From Brevibacterium album DSM 18261 (GTDB lineage Bacteria > Actinomycetota > Actinomycetes > Actinomycetales > Brevibacteriaceae): a stretch of DNA of 64,000 nt. The DNA lies in the NCBI RefSeq assembly GCF_000426445.1, contig NZ_AUFJ01000009.1, positions 496,001-560,000 on the forward strand, read 5' to 3'. The position numbers were made by a program, and so were the translations under genes. Within the stretch, counting starts at the first letter, position 1. Every line of letters begins with the position of its first letter. Below the pieces are notes generated by a model that made no database searches, was not told the origin of the DNA, and was given only the letters and a program-made list of their open reading frames with translations. This document shows positions 34,726-43,579 of this stretch, one piece after another.

Positions 34726-35575
34726 GCGCTCAGGTGCCGCCCGCACCGGCCCGGACCGCCCGCTGCGGCTCCTCATCGTCGACGACGACCCCGGGGCGCG
34801 GGCCCTGCACGCGCGGTTCGCCGCGGGGCTGCGGGACTTCGTCGTCGCGGACATCGTCGGCACGGGCGCGCAGGCGATCGCGCGGGCCGGCCGCGGCGAC
34901 ATCGACCTCGTCCTCCTTGACCTCCGGCTGCCCGACGTGAGCGGGATCGAGGTGATCCACAGGCTGCGCACGCTCACCCGCGCCTCCCCGGACGTCATGG
35001 TCATCAGCTCCTCGCAGGACCGCATCACGGTGCGGCAGGCGCTCGCCGGGAGAGTCGCGGGATACCTCGTCAAGCCGTTCACGTACGAGGCCTTCGCCGA
35101 GCGTCTCGCGGTGTACCGGGAGGAGCGCCGTCGCCCGGGCGCAGAGCCGCTGCGGGAGACCGAACTCGCACAGGAGGAGATCGACCGCATGCTCGCCCCG
35201 GGTGCTGCGCGCCCCGGACCTCGGGAACACGGTTCCGCTCCGGCCGAGTCGCCTCCCGCGCATGAGGGGTCTGCGCGCGCACCCGCGCCGGGACGGTCCG
35301 GAGCGGGCGGGGGTGCGGCGGACGATCTCCCGGTGACGGGGTCCCCCGGTCCTCTGCCGAAGGGCATATCCGAGGTGACGCTCGCGAAGGTGCTCGCGGC
35401 GCTCGATCCCGTCGTGGCGAGATCCACGGCCGAGGTGGCGCACCGCTGTGCGGTCTCCCGCGCGACCGCGCGGCGGTACCTCGACCACCTCGTCACTGCG
35501 GGCAGGGCCGATCTCGCCCACCGCTACGGGAAGCGAGGCCGTCCCGAGGTGCTCTACCGCCTCGTCGCAGGCTGA
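34718..35575 (+). CDS. CitB/DcuR-type response regulator
   Basis: A 285-residue regulator with an N-terminal receiver: acidic triad D22-D23-D24, phosphoacceptor D68 in LLDLRLPD, and K119 in GYLVKPF. The C-terminus is the CitB-type helix-turn-helix STAEVAHRCAVSRATARRYLDHLVTAG followed by KRGRPEVLYRL. A Pro/Gly/Ala-rich linker of about 55 residues separates the domains, longer than usual. GGAAGGAGG is the RBS. With the kinase at 33348 and divergent tctCBA it forms a citrate/tricarboxylate-responsive module, an inference from gene order. Confidence 0.88.
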   Translation: MAERSGAARTGPDRPLRLLIVDDDPGARALHARFAAGLRDFVVADIVGTGAQAIARAGRGDIDLVLLDLRLPDVSGIEVIHRLRTLTRASPDVMVISSSQDRITVRQALAGRVAGYLVKPFTYEAFAERLAVYREERRRPGAEPLRETELAQEEIDRMLAPGAARPGPREHGSAPAESPPAHEGSARAPAPGRSGAGGGAADDLPVTGSPGPLPKGISEVTLAKVLAALDPVVARSTAEVAHRCAVSRATARRYLDHLVTAGRADLAHRYGKRGRPEVLYRLVAG

Positions 35576-35657
35576 GGCGCGTACCGGCCGAGGCGCGGGC
35601 CAGGCGAGGCGCGGCACCCCTTCCGCGGCAGCTCCGACGCGCCTACACTGCTCACGT

Positions 35658-36047
35658 ATGAGCGGTCCCATTCAGACCACGCACATCGTCTTCGCCCTCG
35701 ACTGCCCCGATGCCGCGGCTCTCGCCGGGTTCTACGCGACTCTGCTCGGCTGGGAGGTCGGAACGTCCGCCGACGATCCCGGATGGGTGACGGTGCGGCC
35801 TCCCGCCGGCGAGGCGGGCCACCACATCGCCTGCCAGCAGGTTCCGGACTACCGCGCCCCGGACTGGCCGGACGGGGAGGTCCCGCAGCAGGCGCACCTC
35901 GACTTCCACGTCCCGTCCATCGAGGACGCGGAGCCCCGGGTCCTCGCCGCCGGCGGTCGGCGGCATCCCGTGCAGCCCAGCGAGACCGGCAGCTTCGTCG
36001 TCTACCTCGACCCGGTGGGACATCCGTTCTGCCTGTGCCGGGCGTAG
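35658..36047 (+). CDS. VOC-family (glyoxalase-like) protein
   Basis: A 129-residue vicinal-oxygen-chelate protein with two beta-alpha-beta3 modules: THIVFALDCPDAAALAGFYATLLGWEVG at the start and AHLDFHVPSIEDAEPRVLAAGG with VVYLDPVGHPFCLC at the end. Many similar actinobacterial proteins are annotated only as glyoxalase-like, and substrate is unknown. It marks the right edge of the high-GC core; composition drops after 36050. Confidence 0.8.
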   Translation: MSGPIQTTHIVFALDCPDAAALAGFYATLLGWEVGTSADDPGWVTVRPPAGEAGHHIACQQVPDYRAPDWPDGEVPQQAHLDFHVPSIEDAEPRVLAAGGRRHPVQPSETGSFVVYLDPVGHPFCLCRA

Positions 36048-36152
36048 GCGCCGGGGCGGATCAACAGGACGACGAACGGGAGAATCAGCGCAGACAGGCA
36101 AGTGCAGTGTTCCCGGAGGCTTACGTCAACGGAACGAGCAGAGAACTGCGTG

Positions 36153-37322
36153 TCAGCCTTCCTCAGAACCTGAGCTGTTCGACAGGCTTCCGAGCACGGT
36201 GGAGCTGTGTTCACCGGCATCCGCGATGCGCGCCGACGTCGGACGGAGGTGATCACCCACTCGAATGGGATTCGCTGCAACCGGAAGACCAGCCCCAGCG
36301 CCTTGTCTCGATACTTCGATTCGCATCTCGCGCGCACCTGCCTGAGCGCTCATGAGCGCGTCAGCCGGACTCCGCACCACAGCTGCCGGGATCCCGTTGG
36401 AGGTAAGCAGTTCCACCACGGCGGCCGCAGTCCGACCCTCCAACCATGGCAGGAGAACCGGCGCCAGAAGCTCCCCATACGCCTCTGCCCGCTGTGCTCC
36501 CGATGCAAGGTTAACGTCCTGTGCCAGGTCGGGCGCGCCCATCACCGCACAAAGGCTCGACCACTGTCGATCGGTCACAACATCGATGCACACGAATCCG
36601 CCCTCGCACGAGTACACCCCGCTCGGACAATGGAAATTCACAGCGTCGTGGCCATCCTCGCCGCCCAACCACGCACCGTTGCTGCCAGCGGCCTCGTTCA
36701 GTGACAGCATGGAATCGAACATGGAGATGTCGACCCTCGTCCCAACACCGGTTCGCGCCCGCTCGAAGAGCGCCATGAGTATCCCGCTGAGTGCATGCAG
36801 CCCAGGGAACAGATCACCGACATAGGGACCGAGCGCTTCCGGCCCATTATCCCCCCGGCGATAGACCCCCGCCTCATACTCCGCGATGAGATTGAACGCA
36901 GGCCTGTCGCGATACTGAGACGGAGAATGACCGAATCCGGAGATGCTCGCATAGATCAAGCCGGGGTTCAGCTCCTCAAGCACAGCCTCGTCGAACCCGA
37001 GGCGGGCCAACGCGCCTGCACGGAAATTCTCCACAAGGACGTCTGCACGCCGAATAAGGCGAACCAAGTCCCCTCGACCCTTTTCATCCTTGAGGTCAAT
37101 CTCAACACTCAGCTTCCCCCTATTCATCCGCATGAATGTCGCAGATATCCCCCCTTCCGAAAGGGGAAAAAGAGGAGCGAACCTCCGTGCAGGATCTCCG
37201 CCCAGAGGCTCGACCTTCACAACGGTCGCCCCTGCGTCTGCCATGAGCATAGTGCAGTAGGGACCCGACACGAATCGCGTGAGATCGACAACGAACAGAC
37301 CGCTCAACGGACCAGACGACAT
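36153..37322 (-). CDS. CaiB/BaiF family CoA-transferase (paralog 1)
   Basis: A 389-residue class III CoA-transferase, which moves CoA between acyl-CoA and a free acid through an enzyme-linked anhydride. The catalytic aspartate is D170 in YVGDLFPGLHALSGILMAL. The N-terminal RFVSGPYCTMLMADAGATVVKVE and MRMNRGKLSVEIDLK bind CoA. It is the last of four minus-strand genes behind the operator at 39928 and lies 3 nt after the first MaoC gene. It is clearly related to the gene at 38678. GC content is well below the core. Confidence 0.9.
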   Translation of the reverse strand: MSSGPLSGLFVVDLTRFVSGPYCTMLMADAGATVVKVEPLGGDPARRFAPLFPLSEGGISATFMRMNRGKLSVEIDLKDEKGRGDLVRLIRRADVLVENFRAGALARLGFDEAVLEELNPGLIYASISGFGHSPSQYRDRPAFNLIAEYEAGVYRRGDNGPEALGPYVGDLFPGLHALSGILMALFERARTGVGTRVDISMFDSMLSLNEAAGSNGAWLGGEDGHDAVNFHCPSGVYSCEGGFVCIDVVTDRQWSSLCAVMGAPDLAQDVNLASGAQRAEAYGELLAPVLLPWLEGRTAAAVVELLTSNGIPAAVVRSPADALMSAQAGAREMRIEVSRQGAGAGLPVAANPIRVGDHLRPTSARIADAGEHSSTVLGSLSNSSGSEEG

Positions 37323-37325
37323 CGA

Positions 37326-37808
37326 TCAATCCTTCGGATTGATTCGGAGGAGATGGAGGACAGCTACCATGCAGGGCTTGTCCCTGCCTTCCACCTCCAT
37401 CGTGTTCCGCGTCGACACGATGACGCCTCGAGCATGGGGACGAACATCCTCGATCACCGCTCGGACACGGATCCTCTCGCCCAGTATGAGCGGCGCGGTG
37501 AATCGCACGCCGTCGAGGCCATAGTTGAAGCCGTACTCCCGGTCGGACCCACGCCTCCCGTACTTGAAATTGAAGTACAAGAGCATGCTGACCATCCAGA
37601 AACCGTCCACCAGATCAGAGCCGAACGGATTATTCCGACTGATAGTGAGGTCTACATGCTCGGGATCGAGATAGGTCGAATGAGCGAACTCGCGCAAATG
37701 CTCCTCGTCCAGTTCGAACCACTCGCTCGTATAGTACTCGTCACCGGGCAGCAGGCCAGAAAACCTGAGAGTCCCATCCCGAGCCGCGCCCTCCGTCATG
37801 TCCGCCAT
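37326..37808 (-). CDS. MaoC-like (hot-dog) hydratase, single domain
   Basis: A 160-residue hot-dog protein of the NodN/MaoC type. Catalytic-region residues are in TYLDPEHVDLTISRNNPFGS followed by LVDGFWMVSMLLYF, equivalent to the D-x-x-x-H-x-D and hGf motifs. GLDGVRFTAPLILGERIRV is the conserved strand after the motif. Such enzymes hydrate 2-enoyl-CoA to 3-hydroxyacyl-CoA. ATG 37808 is chosen because GGAGG lies 5-6 nt upstream; the frame is open to a GTG at 37826. Confidence 0.82.
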   Translation of the reverse strand: MADMTEGAARDGTLRFSGLLPGDEYYTSEWFELDEEHLREFAHSTYLDPEHVDLTISRNNPFGSDLVDGFWMVSMLLYFNFKYGRRGSDREYGFNYGLDGVRFTAPLILGERIRVRAVIEDVRPHARGVIVSTRNTMEVEGRDKPCMVAVLHLLRINPKD

Positions 37809-37829
37809 ATTTTCCTCCGCTTTCACAAG

Positions 37830-38678
37830 TCAGCATCGACCCAGCCGAACCACGCCTTGCGAGATCGCGGCGTCGCCATCCTGGTTGATCAGGGTGTAGT
37901 GAATGGTGTCACCATCGATGAAGGTCCGCAGCTCCACAGTCGAAGGACAGACGATCATCGCGCCGAGCCGTCCTGTGAATCCGAGAATTCGTCCGGGATC
38001 GCCGCCCGCCTCATTGTTGGTGATGCTGCTGAGCACATATGCGTAGGTGCCCGTGCCGTGCAGAATCAGTCCCGGCAGACCAGCAGCCTCAGCCACAGCG
38101 CGGTCTGTATGGATCGCCCCGTAATCTCGCGCGCACTCGGAGAAGTGGTAGAGCGCCAGAGCGGACAGGGGGATCGATTCGATGCGCGCCGGTGCGGCAT
38201 CGGGGGCGTCCGGGACGGCAGGAAGCTCGGGGACCACGTCGTCCCCGCGCACGGCCACATCCCGGAAGATCGTCGAGGTGAACGAGGTCGCGACAGGCCT
38301 TCCGGCACAGGTCGTCTCGACCTTCACGGTGTACCTGCCCCCCGAACGCCGCGTGTCCACTCCGACCACGACCGCAGTGCTCTCAAGTGTGCATCCGCGC
38401 CCAAAGGTCTCGTGCAGAACAGTGTGGTTCCAGCTGTGAACTCCGCGACGACGCTCGGTTTCACTCAGACCGCCGAGCCTCTCGTAAAGATTCCCGATCG
38501 CAGCCCATTCGAGCTGGGACACATAGGTCGGATGCACCGACGGCACCGCGCCCCTGTTCTCGTAGTAGCGATCATTCTCGTCATACACGGACGCCGCATA
38601 GTTCATCGTCCACCTGTCTTCGACGATGTCACGCGCCGCATCCCCCACGGCACCGACCCAGACTGTCTCGAGCGGCAT
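37830..38678 (-). CDS. MaoC-like double hot-dog hydratase
   Basis: A 282-residue protein with an N-terminal hot-dog half (PSVHPTYVSQLEWAAIGNLY) and a C-terminal catalytic half holding the hydratase-2 motif: YGAIHTDRAVAEAAGLPGLILHGT, with His and Asp in place. It resembles FAS1-type and mesaconyl-CoA-hydratase-like MaoC proteins. Substrate is unknown. It overlaps the upstream CoA-transferase stop codon by one base and precedes the second MaoC gene by 21 nt. Confidence 0.85.
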   Translation of the reverse strand: MPLETVWVGAVGDAARDIVEDRWTMNYAASVYDENDRYYENRGAVPSVHPTYVSQLEWAAIGNLYERLGGLSETERRRGVHSWNHTVLHETFGRGCTLESTAVVVGVDTRRSGGRYTVKVETTCAGRPVATSFTSTIFRDVAVRGDDVVPELPAVPDAPDAAPARIESIPLSALALYHFSECARDYGAIHTDRAVAEAAGLPGLILHGTGTYAYVLSSITNNEAGGDPGRILGFTGRLGAMIVCPSTVELRTFIDGDTIHYTLINQDGDAAISQGVVRLGRC

Positions 38679-39886
38679 CAGCCGTGCTCCTTCCCTGCAG
38701 CGACCACGCCAAGGCCCAGCACTGACTTCAGCACCCAGTCACGATGCGCATCGAGCTCAGGTGCGGCGGCCGCTGCCTGCCCGTTCGCACCGTCCACCTT
38801 GATCGGATTCCCCACGGTCGTCACGACGACACCATCTTCGCCGCGGACGGGAACCCTCATCTCACGGGCGGTCGCCTGCTCGGAAGTGAGGGCCTCACCG
38901 GAAGCCCGGATCGCCGCACACGGCACGCGATGGCGCGTGAGGCCCGCCACTGCGCTGTCCCGCGTCTGCCCCGAAAGCCAAGCGTCGAGAGGAGGCTTGA
39001 TGATCTCCTCGAAGCGCTCAACCCGCTGCGGACCGGTCTCCATGCCGGGCATCCTGAAGAGATCAGGCCTGCCGATCGCCGAACAAAAGCCCTCCCACTG
39101 CCCAGACGTCGTCACATCGATGCAGACATGCCCGTCCTTGACTGGGAAGACACCATACGGAGAGTAGAACGGGTGCGCAGATGGATCCCACTCCTCGCCG
39201 TAGATCATCGCGTAGCTGCTGCGCAGTTCGTTGAGGGAGAGCATGGAGTCGTACATCGCGATGTCGACACGACCGCCCACGCCCGTGCGCTGCTTCCGAT
39301 GGAGGGCCATGAGCAGCCCGCTGAGAGCATGCAGCGCAGGGAACATATCGCCCACCGGCGGACCCAGCGGGGCGGGCGCGGCAGCGGGATCCCGCTGGAA
39401 GAAAACACCGGCCTCGTACTCCGCGACGATGTTGTATGCTGCGCGATCCCGCATGGGCGAGGCACTGTGCCCGAACCCGCTGATAGAGGCGTAGACGATC
39501 CCCGGATTGAGCTCGAAGACCCGCTGGGCTCCGAAACCCAGCCGCTCGAAGACGCCGGCCGCATAATTCTCGACGAGAATGTCCGCCCTCTCGATGAGCC
39601 GCTCGAGCAGGTCACGGTCATCACCGTCCTTGAGATCGAGCACGATGCTCCGTTTGCCCCTGTTCATGCGGAGGAAGTAGGTGCTCACCTCAGCACCACG
39701 GTCCGAGACGACCGCCGGCTCCAGGCTGCGAGTGTCATCCCCCTGCGGAGGCTCCACCTTGATCACCGTCGCGCCTGCGTCCGCCATGAGCATCGTGCAG
39801 TACGGTCCTGCGATGTACCGCGACAGGTCGATGACCAACAACCCTTCCAGAGGCGGCATCGAAGCCGCCCCATCCTCAGTGCCCAC
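38678..39886 (-). CDS. CaiB/BaiF family CoA-transferase (paralog 2)
   Basis: A 402-residue class III CoA-transferase, first gene of the four-gene operon. The catalytic aspartate is D180 in PPVGDMFPALHALSGLLMAL, and SRYIAGPYCTMLMADAGATV with FLRMNRGKRSIVLDLK are conserved. It is a close paralog of the gene at 36153, and having two suggests CoA is both loaded onto and recovered from pathway intermediates. A strong promoter with an operator over its start site lies 40-80 nt upstream. Confidence 0.9.
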   Translation of the reverse strand: MGTEDGAASMPPLEGLLVIDLSRYIAGPYCTMLMADAGATVIKVEPPQGDDTRSLEPAVVSDRGAEVSTYFLRMNRGKRSIVLDLKDGDDRDLLERLIERADILVENYAAGVFERLGFGAQRVFELNPGIVYASISGFGHSASPMRDRAAYNIVAEYEAGVFFQRDPAAAPAPLGPPVGDMFPALHALSGLLMALHRKQRTGVGGRVDIAMYDSMLSLNELRSSYAMIYGEEWDPSAHPFYSPYGVFPVKDGHVCIDVTTSGQWEGFCSAIGRPDLFRMPGMETGPQRVERFEEIIKPPLDAWLSGQTRDSAVAGLTRHRVPCAAIRASGEALTSEQATAREMRVPVRGEDGVVVTTVGNPIKVDGANGQAAAAAPELDAHRDWVLKSVLGLGVVAAGKEHG

Positions 39887-39927
39887 GATCCCGTCCCCTC
39901 TCCAGCGCGGCCCCTCCGCACATAACC

Positions 39928-39969
39928 AAGTAATAACTTAGATATATGCCTCCCGCCACGCCTTGTCAA
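39928..39969 (-). promoter_or_regulatory. Promoter and TetR operator (Op1) of the CoA-transferase operon
   Basis: On the minus strand TTGACA (39964-39969) and TATATC (39941-39946) are separated by exactly 17 nt, a near-consensus promoter. The palindrome AAGTAATAACTT (39928-39939) begins one base after the -10 and covers the predicted start site, so a bound repressor would block initiation. The same palindrome recurs at 40849 and 50558. Confidence 0.8.
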
Positions 39970-40066
39970 GAGCTCGCACTGCATGATCGCCACACCAGCA
40001 CACCCAGTTGCCCGCAGACAGCGGGGCGTGCGAAGGTTCGACACAACGAAGAGCAGAAGGCAGAGG

Positions 40067-40708
40067 ATGACGACCGAATTCGAGGCCGCCGCAGACATTG
40101 CGCGCCCCCTCCGCAACCCGACCCAGTCCCGCGCACGCGCAACGTTCGCGAAGATCCTCGACGCCGCAGTCCACATCCTCTCGACGGAGGGACTGAGCAG
40201 CTTCAACACGAACAGGATCGCAGGGGAGGCGGGAGTGAACGTCGCCACGCTCTACTCCTACTTCGCGAACAAGGAGAGCCTCCTCGCCTACCTCGCAACG
40301 CGATTCGAGGACAAGCGGGCGGCATCCATCGAGCACAGAGCCGAACAGCTGGGGACGCACAGCAACTGGGAGCAGTGGTTCATCGACTCGATCGACGCGA
40401 TGGTGGACTTCCGCCTAAGAGAGCCGGGAGGACTCGCCGTACGACAGGCCCTCATGGCCATGCCGCACCTGAACGAGATCGACCGCGAATCGACACGGCG
40501 TGCCACCGAGGCGAAGATCCCCGGCCTTCTCCAGATCGCCCCGCACCTCTCCGAGTCGACGGCACGCACCATCTCTCATATCTACACCCTCAGTGTCACC
40601 GCAGTCCTCGACGAGGCCTTCCAGAAATCACCCCACGATGAGCAGATGGTCGAACAGCTCAAGATCATGACACTCGCTTTCCTGCGCAACCACCTCACCC
40701 CAGCCTGA
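40067..40708 (+). CDS. TetR-family transcriptional regulator
   Basis: A 213-residue TetR-type repressor. The helix-turn-helix spans residues about 25-70: AKILDAAVHILSTEGLSSFN, then IAGEAGVNVATLYSYFANKESLLAYL. The C-terminal ligand domain is helical and unlike any specific subfamily I recognise. ATG 40067 follows GAAGGCAGAGG; an in-frame ATG at 39983 would place coding sequence over the divergent promoter and is less likely. It lies between Op1 and Op2, so it is the obvious candidate to bind the shared palindrome and control all three operons. Confidence 0.87.
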   Translation: MTTEFEAAADIARPLRNPTQSRARATFAKILDAAVHILSTEGLSSFNTNRIAGEAGVNVATLYSYFANKESLLAYLATRFEDKRAASIEHRAEQLGTHSNWEQWFIDSIDAMVDFRLREPGGLAVRQALMAMPHLNEIDRESTRRATEAKIPGLLQIAPHLSESTARTISHIYTLSVTAVLDEAFQKSPHDEQMVEQLKIMTLAFLRNHLTPA

Positions 40709-40806
40709 CCCACCTTTCCCGACCGTGAAGGGGCCACACAGCCGCCGTTCGCCCCAGACGCACAGCACCACGCCGCGGCAGCCAGAAAGCAGTTCCCGCC
40801 CCAGTG

Positions 40807-40860
40807 TTGACCTCGACGCCGCACATGACTACTGTCTCATGTCAACGTAAGTAAAAACTT
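40807..40860 (+). promoter_or_regulatory. Promoter and TetR operator (Op2) of the ABC importer operon
   Basis: TTGACC (40807-40812), a 17-nt spacer and TACTGT (40830-40835) form a good promoter. The palindrome TAAGTAAAAACTTA (40848-40861) starts about 12 nt after the -10, at roughly +6 to +19. It shares the core AAGT-N4-ACTT with Op1 and Op3. Confidence 0.8.
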
Positions 40861-40929
40861 AGTTTTACTGCGTTTCCTCTGCATCCTCATCGGAGTTCCA
40901 ACGACGGGCCTCCGCGCCAGGGAAGGACA

Positions 40930-42570
40930 ATGATGACCTCATCCCCCATACACAGGAAGCTCCTCGCGGCAGGCGTCGCACTGGGACTCGCAGGGCTCGC
41001 CGCATGCGGGGCAGACGAGTCCGCCGGCGGCGACGGACAGACGTTCGTCTTCGCGTCCTCACGACTCCCGACCACGCTCGACGGCGCCTACATCTATGAC
41101 AACGAGTCACAGCGCGTCATCTATCAGATCTTCGACCGGCTGACGAACGTCGAACCTGGAACAAGCGAGCTCACAGGCGAGCTTGCAACCGACTGGGACG
41201 TGAGCGACGACGGGCTCCGGCACACCTTCAATCTTCGTGAAGGAGTGAAATTCCACGATGGAACAGACCTCGATGCGGAAGCGGTCTGCTTCAACTTCGA
41301 TCGTCTGTACGAACTCGAGGGACAGGCGCAGACCCTCGCCGAATACTGGAAGATCGCATTCAAGGGTTTCAAGGAGGACGCGGAGGGCAACTCCGGGGAC
41401 AGCCGATACGAGTCGTGCGAGGTCGTCGACCCCACCACTCTCACGATCCACATCAACGAACCGTATGCTCCGCTGCCTGCGGCGGTGGCGAACATCGGAT
41501 TCGGCATCGCAAGCCCCGCAGCTCTCCAGGAGTCCGGGTGGGCAGTCGAAGCATCCGGCGACTCGCTCGACTTCGTCGGCAAGTTCGGCACGGAGAACCC
41601 GGTGGGCTCCGGCCCATTCAAATTCGAGAGCTGGGATCCGGGAAAGAACGTCACTCTCGTGAAGAACGAGGAGTACTGGGGCGATCCGGCCACCATCGAC
41701 ACGCTCATCTACGTGCCGATCGACGACGGGCAGGCCCGCAGGCAGGCCTTGGAGAGAGGAGAGATCGACGGCTACGACAACGTCGCGCCCCAGGACGTCG
41801 AGGCCCTCACCTCCGCGGGATACGCCATGGAGGAGCGCCCTCCCAGCAACACCGGCTATCTGGCGATGAACCGCGATTTCGAACCGCTGGACGACGTCGA
41901 GGTACGCCGGGCGGTCTCCCACGCGATCAATCGCGATGCTCTGCTACAGGCCAATTTCCTCGAGGGCGCCGTCAAACCCACGGGTCTGCTTCCACCCGGC
42001 TTCACGGGGTCGGACGGCGACGTCCCCCAGTACGAGTACGACCAAGAGAAGGCGAGGGAACTCCTCTCAGGCGCCGATGCCGAGGACCTCAAGGTGGAGA
42101 TCACCTATGCGACTGAGGTGACGCGCCCATACATGCCGGACCCCCAGGGCATCGCGGAGACGTTCAAGTCCGATCTGGAAGCGGTCGGCTTCGAGGTCAC
42201 ACTCGTGGGGCGCCCTTGGAGCCCGGACTTCCTCGGAGGCATCCGCAACGGTGAATCCATGATGTACATCGTCGGGCTCCTACCGGACATGTCGGACCCG
42301 GCGAACTTCATGACCCTGATGAATGCCGGGCCGGGCCGCTGGGGAACGATGCCAGACGAGCTCCTCGACCAGATCACCGCCGCTGAGACAGCACCTCCAG
42401 AAGAGCGCGAGGAGCTCTACCGCGCACTCAATGCGGCCGTCATGGAGGACGCCCCCATGGTCCCGTACGTCCACGCTCCGACACATCTCGCATTCCGCGA
42501 GGGCACGAGCGGCTTCGTTCCCTCACCGCTCTTCGCCGAGTCGATGGCGACGGTGGAGATGAGCGACTGA
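40930..42570 (+). CDS. ABC transporter substrate-binding lipoprotein, family 5 (peptide/opine/nickel type)
   Basis: A 546-residue solute-binding protein. The signal ends in LAGLAAC with lipidated C26. The family-5 fold is clear from LTGELATDWDVSDDGLRHTF, LREGVKFHDGTDLDAEAVCF, NPVGSGPFKFESWDPGKNV and RAVSHAINRDALLQ. Related proteins bind peptides, opines, nickel or many other solutes, so the substrate is open. It is first in a five-gene operon. Confidence 0.92.
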   Translation: MMTSSPIHRKLLAAGVALGLAGLAACGADESAGGDGQTFVFASSRLPTTLDGAYIYDNESQRVIYQIFDRLTNVEPGTSELTGELATDWDVSDDGLRHTFNLREGVKFHDGTDLDAEAVCFNFDRLYELEGQAQTLAEYWKIAFKGFKEDAEGNSGDSRYESCEVVDPTTLTIHINEPYAPLPAAVANIGFGIASPAALQESGWAVEASGDSLDFVGKFGTENPVGSGPFKFESWDPGKNVTLVKNEEYWGDPATIDTLIYVPIDDGQARRQALERGEIDGYDNVAPQDVEALTSAGYAMEERPPSNTGYLAMNRDFEPLDDVEVRRAVSHAINRDALLQANFLEGAVKPTGLLPPGFTGSDGDVPQYEYDQEKARELLSGADAEDLKVEITYATEVTRPYMPDPQGIAETFKSDLEAVGFEVTLVGRPWSPDFLGGIRNGESMMYIVGLLPDMSDPANFMTLMNAGPGRWGTMPDELLDQITAAETAPPEEREELYRALNAAVMEDAPMVPYVHAPTHLAFREGTSGFVPSPLFAESMATVEMSD

Positions 42571-42571
42571 C

Positions 42572-43579
42572 ATGGGCCGCTTCGCAGCACGCCGGCTGTT
42601 CCAAGCGGTGCCGATCCTCATCGGTCTGTCCGTGCTGATGTTCGCCTGGGTCCGCGCCCTTCCCGGTGGCCCCGAACAGGCGCTCGTCCCCCAGGACGCC
42701 TCTGCGGCAGAGGTCGAGCAGGTGAGGGAGAGTCTGGGGCTCAATCGCCCCATCTGGATGCAGTACCTGGCATATCTCGGACAGGTGATCCGATTCGACT
42801 TCGGCACATCCCTCATGTCGAGGCAGCCGGTGCGCGCGGAGATGCTGGACCGCTTTCCGGCTTCCATCGAACTGGGAGTGAGCGCGATGCTCTTCGCGCT
42901 CCTCGTCGGGGTACCCCTGGGGTATCTTGCGGCCAAGCACTACGGAAGCGCCCTCGACCACGCATTCGTGACATCGTCGCTCATCGGCATCACGATTCCC
43001 GTGTTCTTCATGGCGTACCTCCTCAAGTTCGTCTTCGCGGTGCAGCTGGGATGGCTGCCCACGACCGGGCGTTCCAGCATCCGGATGGCGACAGAGCACC
43101 CCACGGGGTTCTACGTCCTCGACGGAATCGTCACGGGCAATCTCATGGCGAGCTGGGACGCAATCCAGCATCTGATCCTCCCGGCGATCGCACTGGGCTC
43201 CATCCCGCTCGCAGTCATCGTCCGCATCACCCGTGCCGCTGTGCTCGACGTCATGAATGAGGACTACGTGCGCACGGCCGAAGCCAAAGGGCTGCTGAAG
43301 AGGACGGTGTCCATCAGACACATCATGCGCAATGCCCTGATCCCACTCGTGACAGTAGCGGGTCTCCAGCTGGGTCTCCTTATGTCCGGCACCGTGCTCA
43401 CCGAGACGGTGTTCGCGTTCTCAGGCGTCGGAAGCTTTGTCGCTGGAGCCCTGTTCGCGCGTGACTACCCGACCATCCAGGGATTCGTCGTGGTTATCGC
43501 TCTCATGTACATCCTGGTGAATCTGCTCGTGGACATCACCTATGCGCTCATCGATCCCCGAGTGAGGTCTGCCCAATGA
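42572..43579 (+). CDS. Peptide-type ABC transporter permease (DppB-like)
   Basis: A 335-residue permease with six helices, starting one base after the lipoprotein stop codon. The typical N-terminus RLFQAVPILIGLSVLMFAWVRALPGGP is present, and the EAA loop reads EDYVRTAEAKGLLKRTVSIRHIMRNALIP. It overlaps the next permease by 4 nt. Confidence 0.92.
   Translation: MGRFAARRLFQAVPILIGLSVLMFAWVRALPGGPEQALVPQDASAAEVEQVRESLGLNRPIWMQYLAYLGQVIRFDFGTSLMSRQPVRAEMLDRFPASIELGVSAMLFALLVGVPLGYLAAKHYGSALDHAFVTSSLIGITIPVFFMAYLLKFVFAVQLGWLPTTGRSSIRMATEHPTGFYVLDGIVTGNLMASWDAIQHLILPAIALGSIPLAVIVRITRAAVLDVMNEDYVRTAEAKGLLKRTVSIRHIMRNALIPLVTVAGLQLGLLMSGTVLTETVFAFSGVGSFVAGALFARDYPTIQGFVVVIALMYILVNLLVDITYALIDPRVRSAQ

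Noticed and set aside
25979..36152. An attR copy of the tRNA-Lys 3' end marking the far edge of an island
   Set aside because: I looked for a repeat of the T-arm and acceptor sequence downstream and found none, so island limits on that side stay undefined and no attachment site is annotated.
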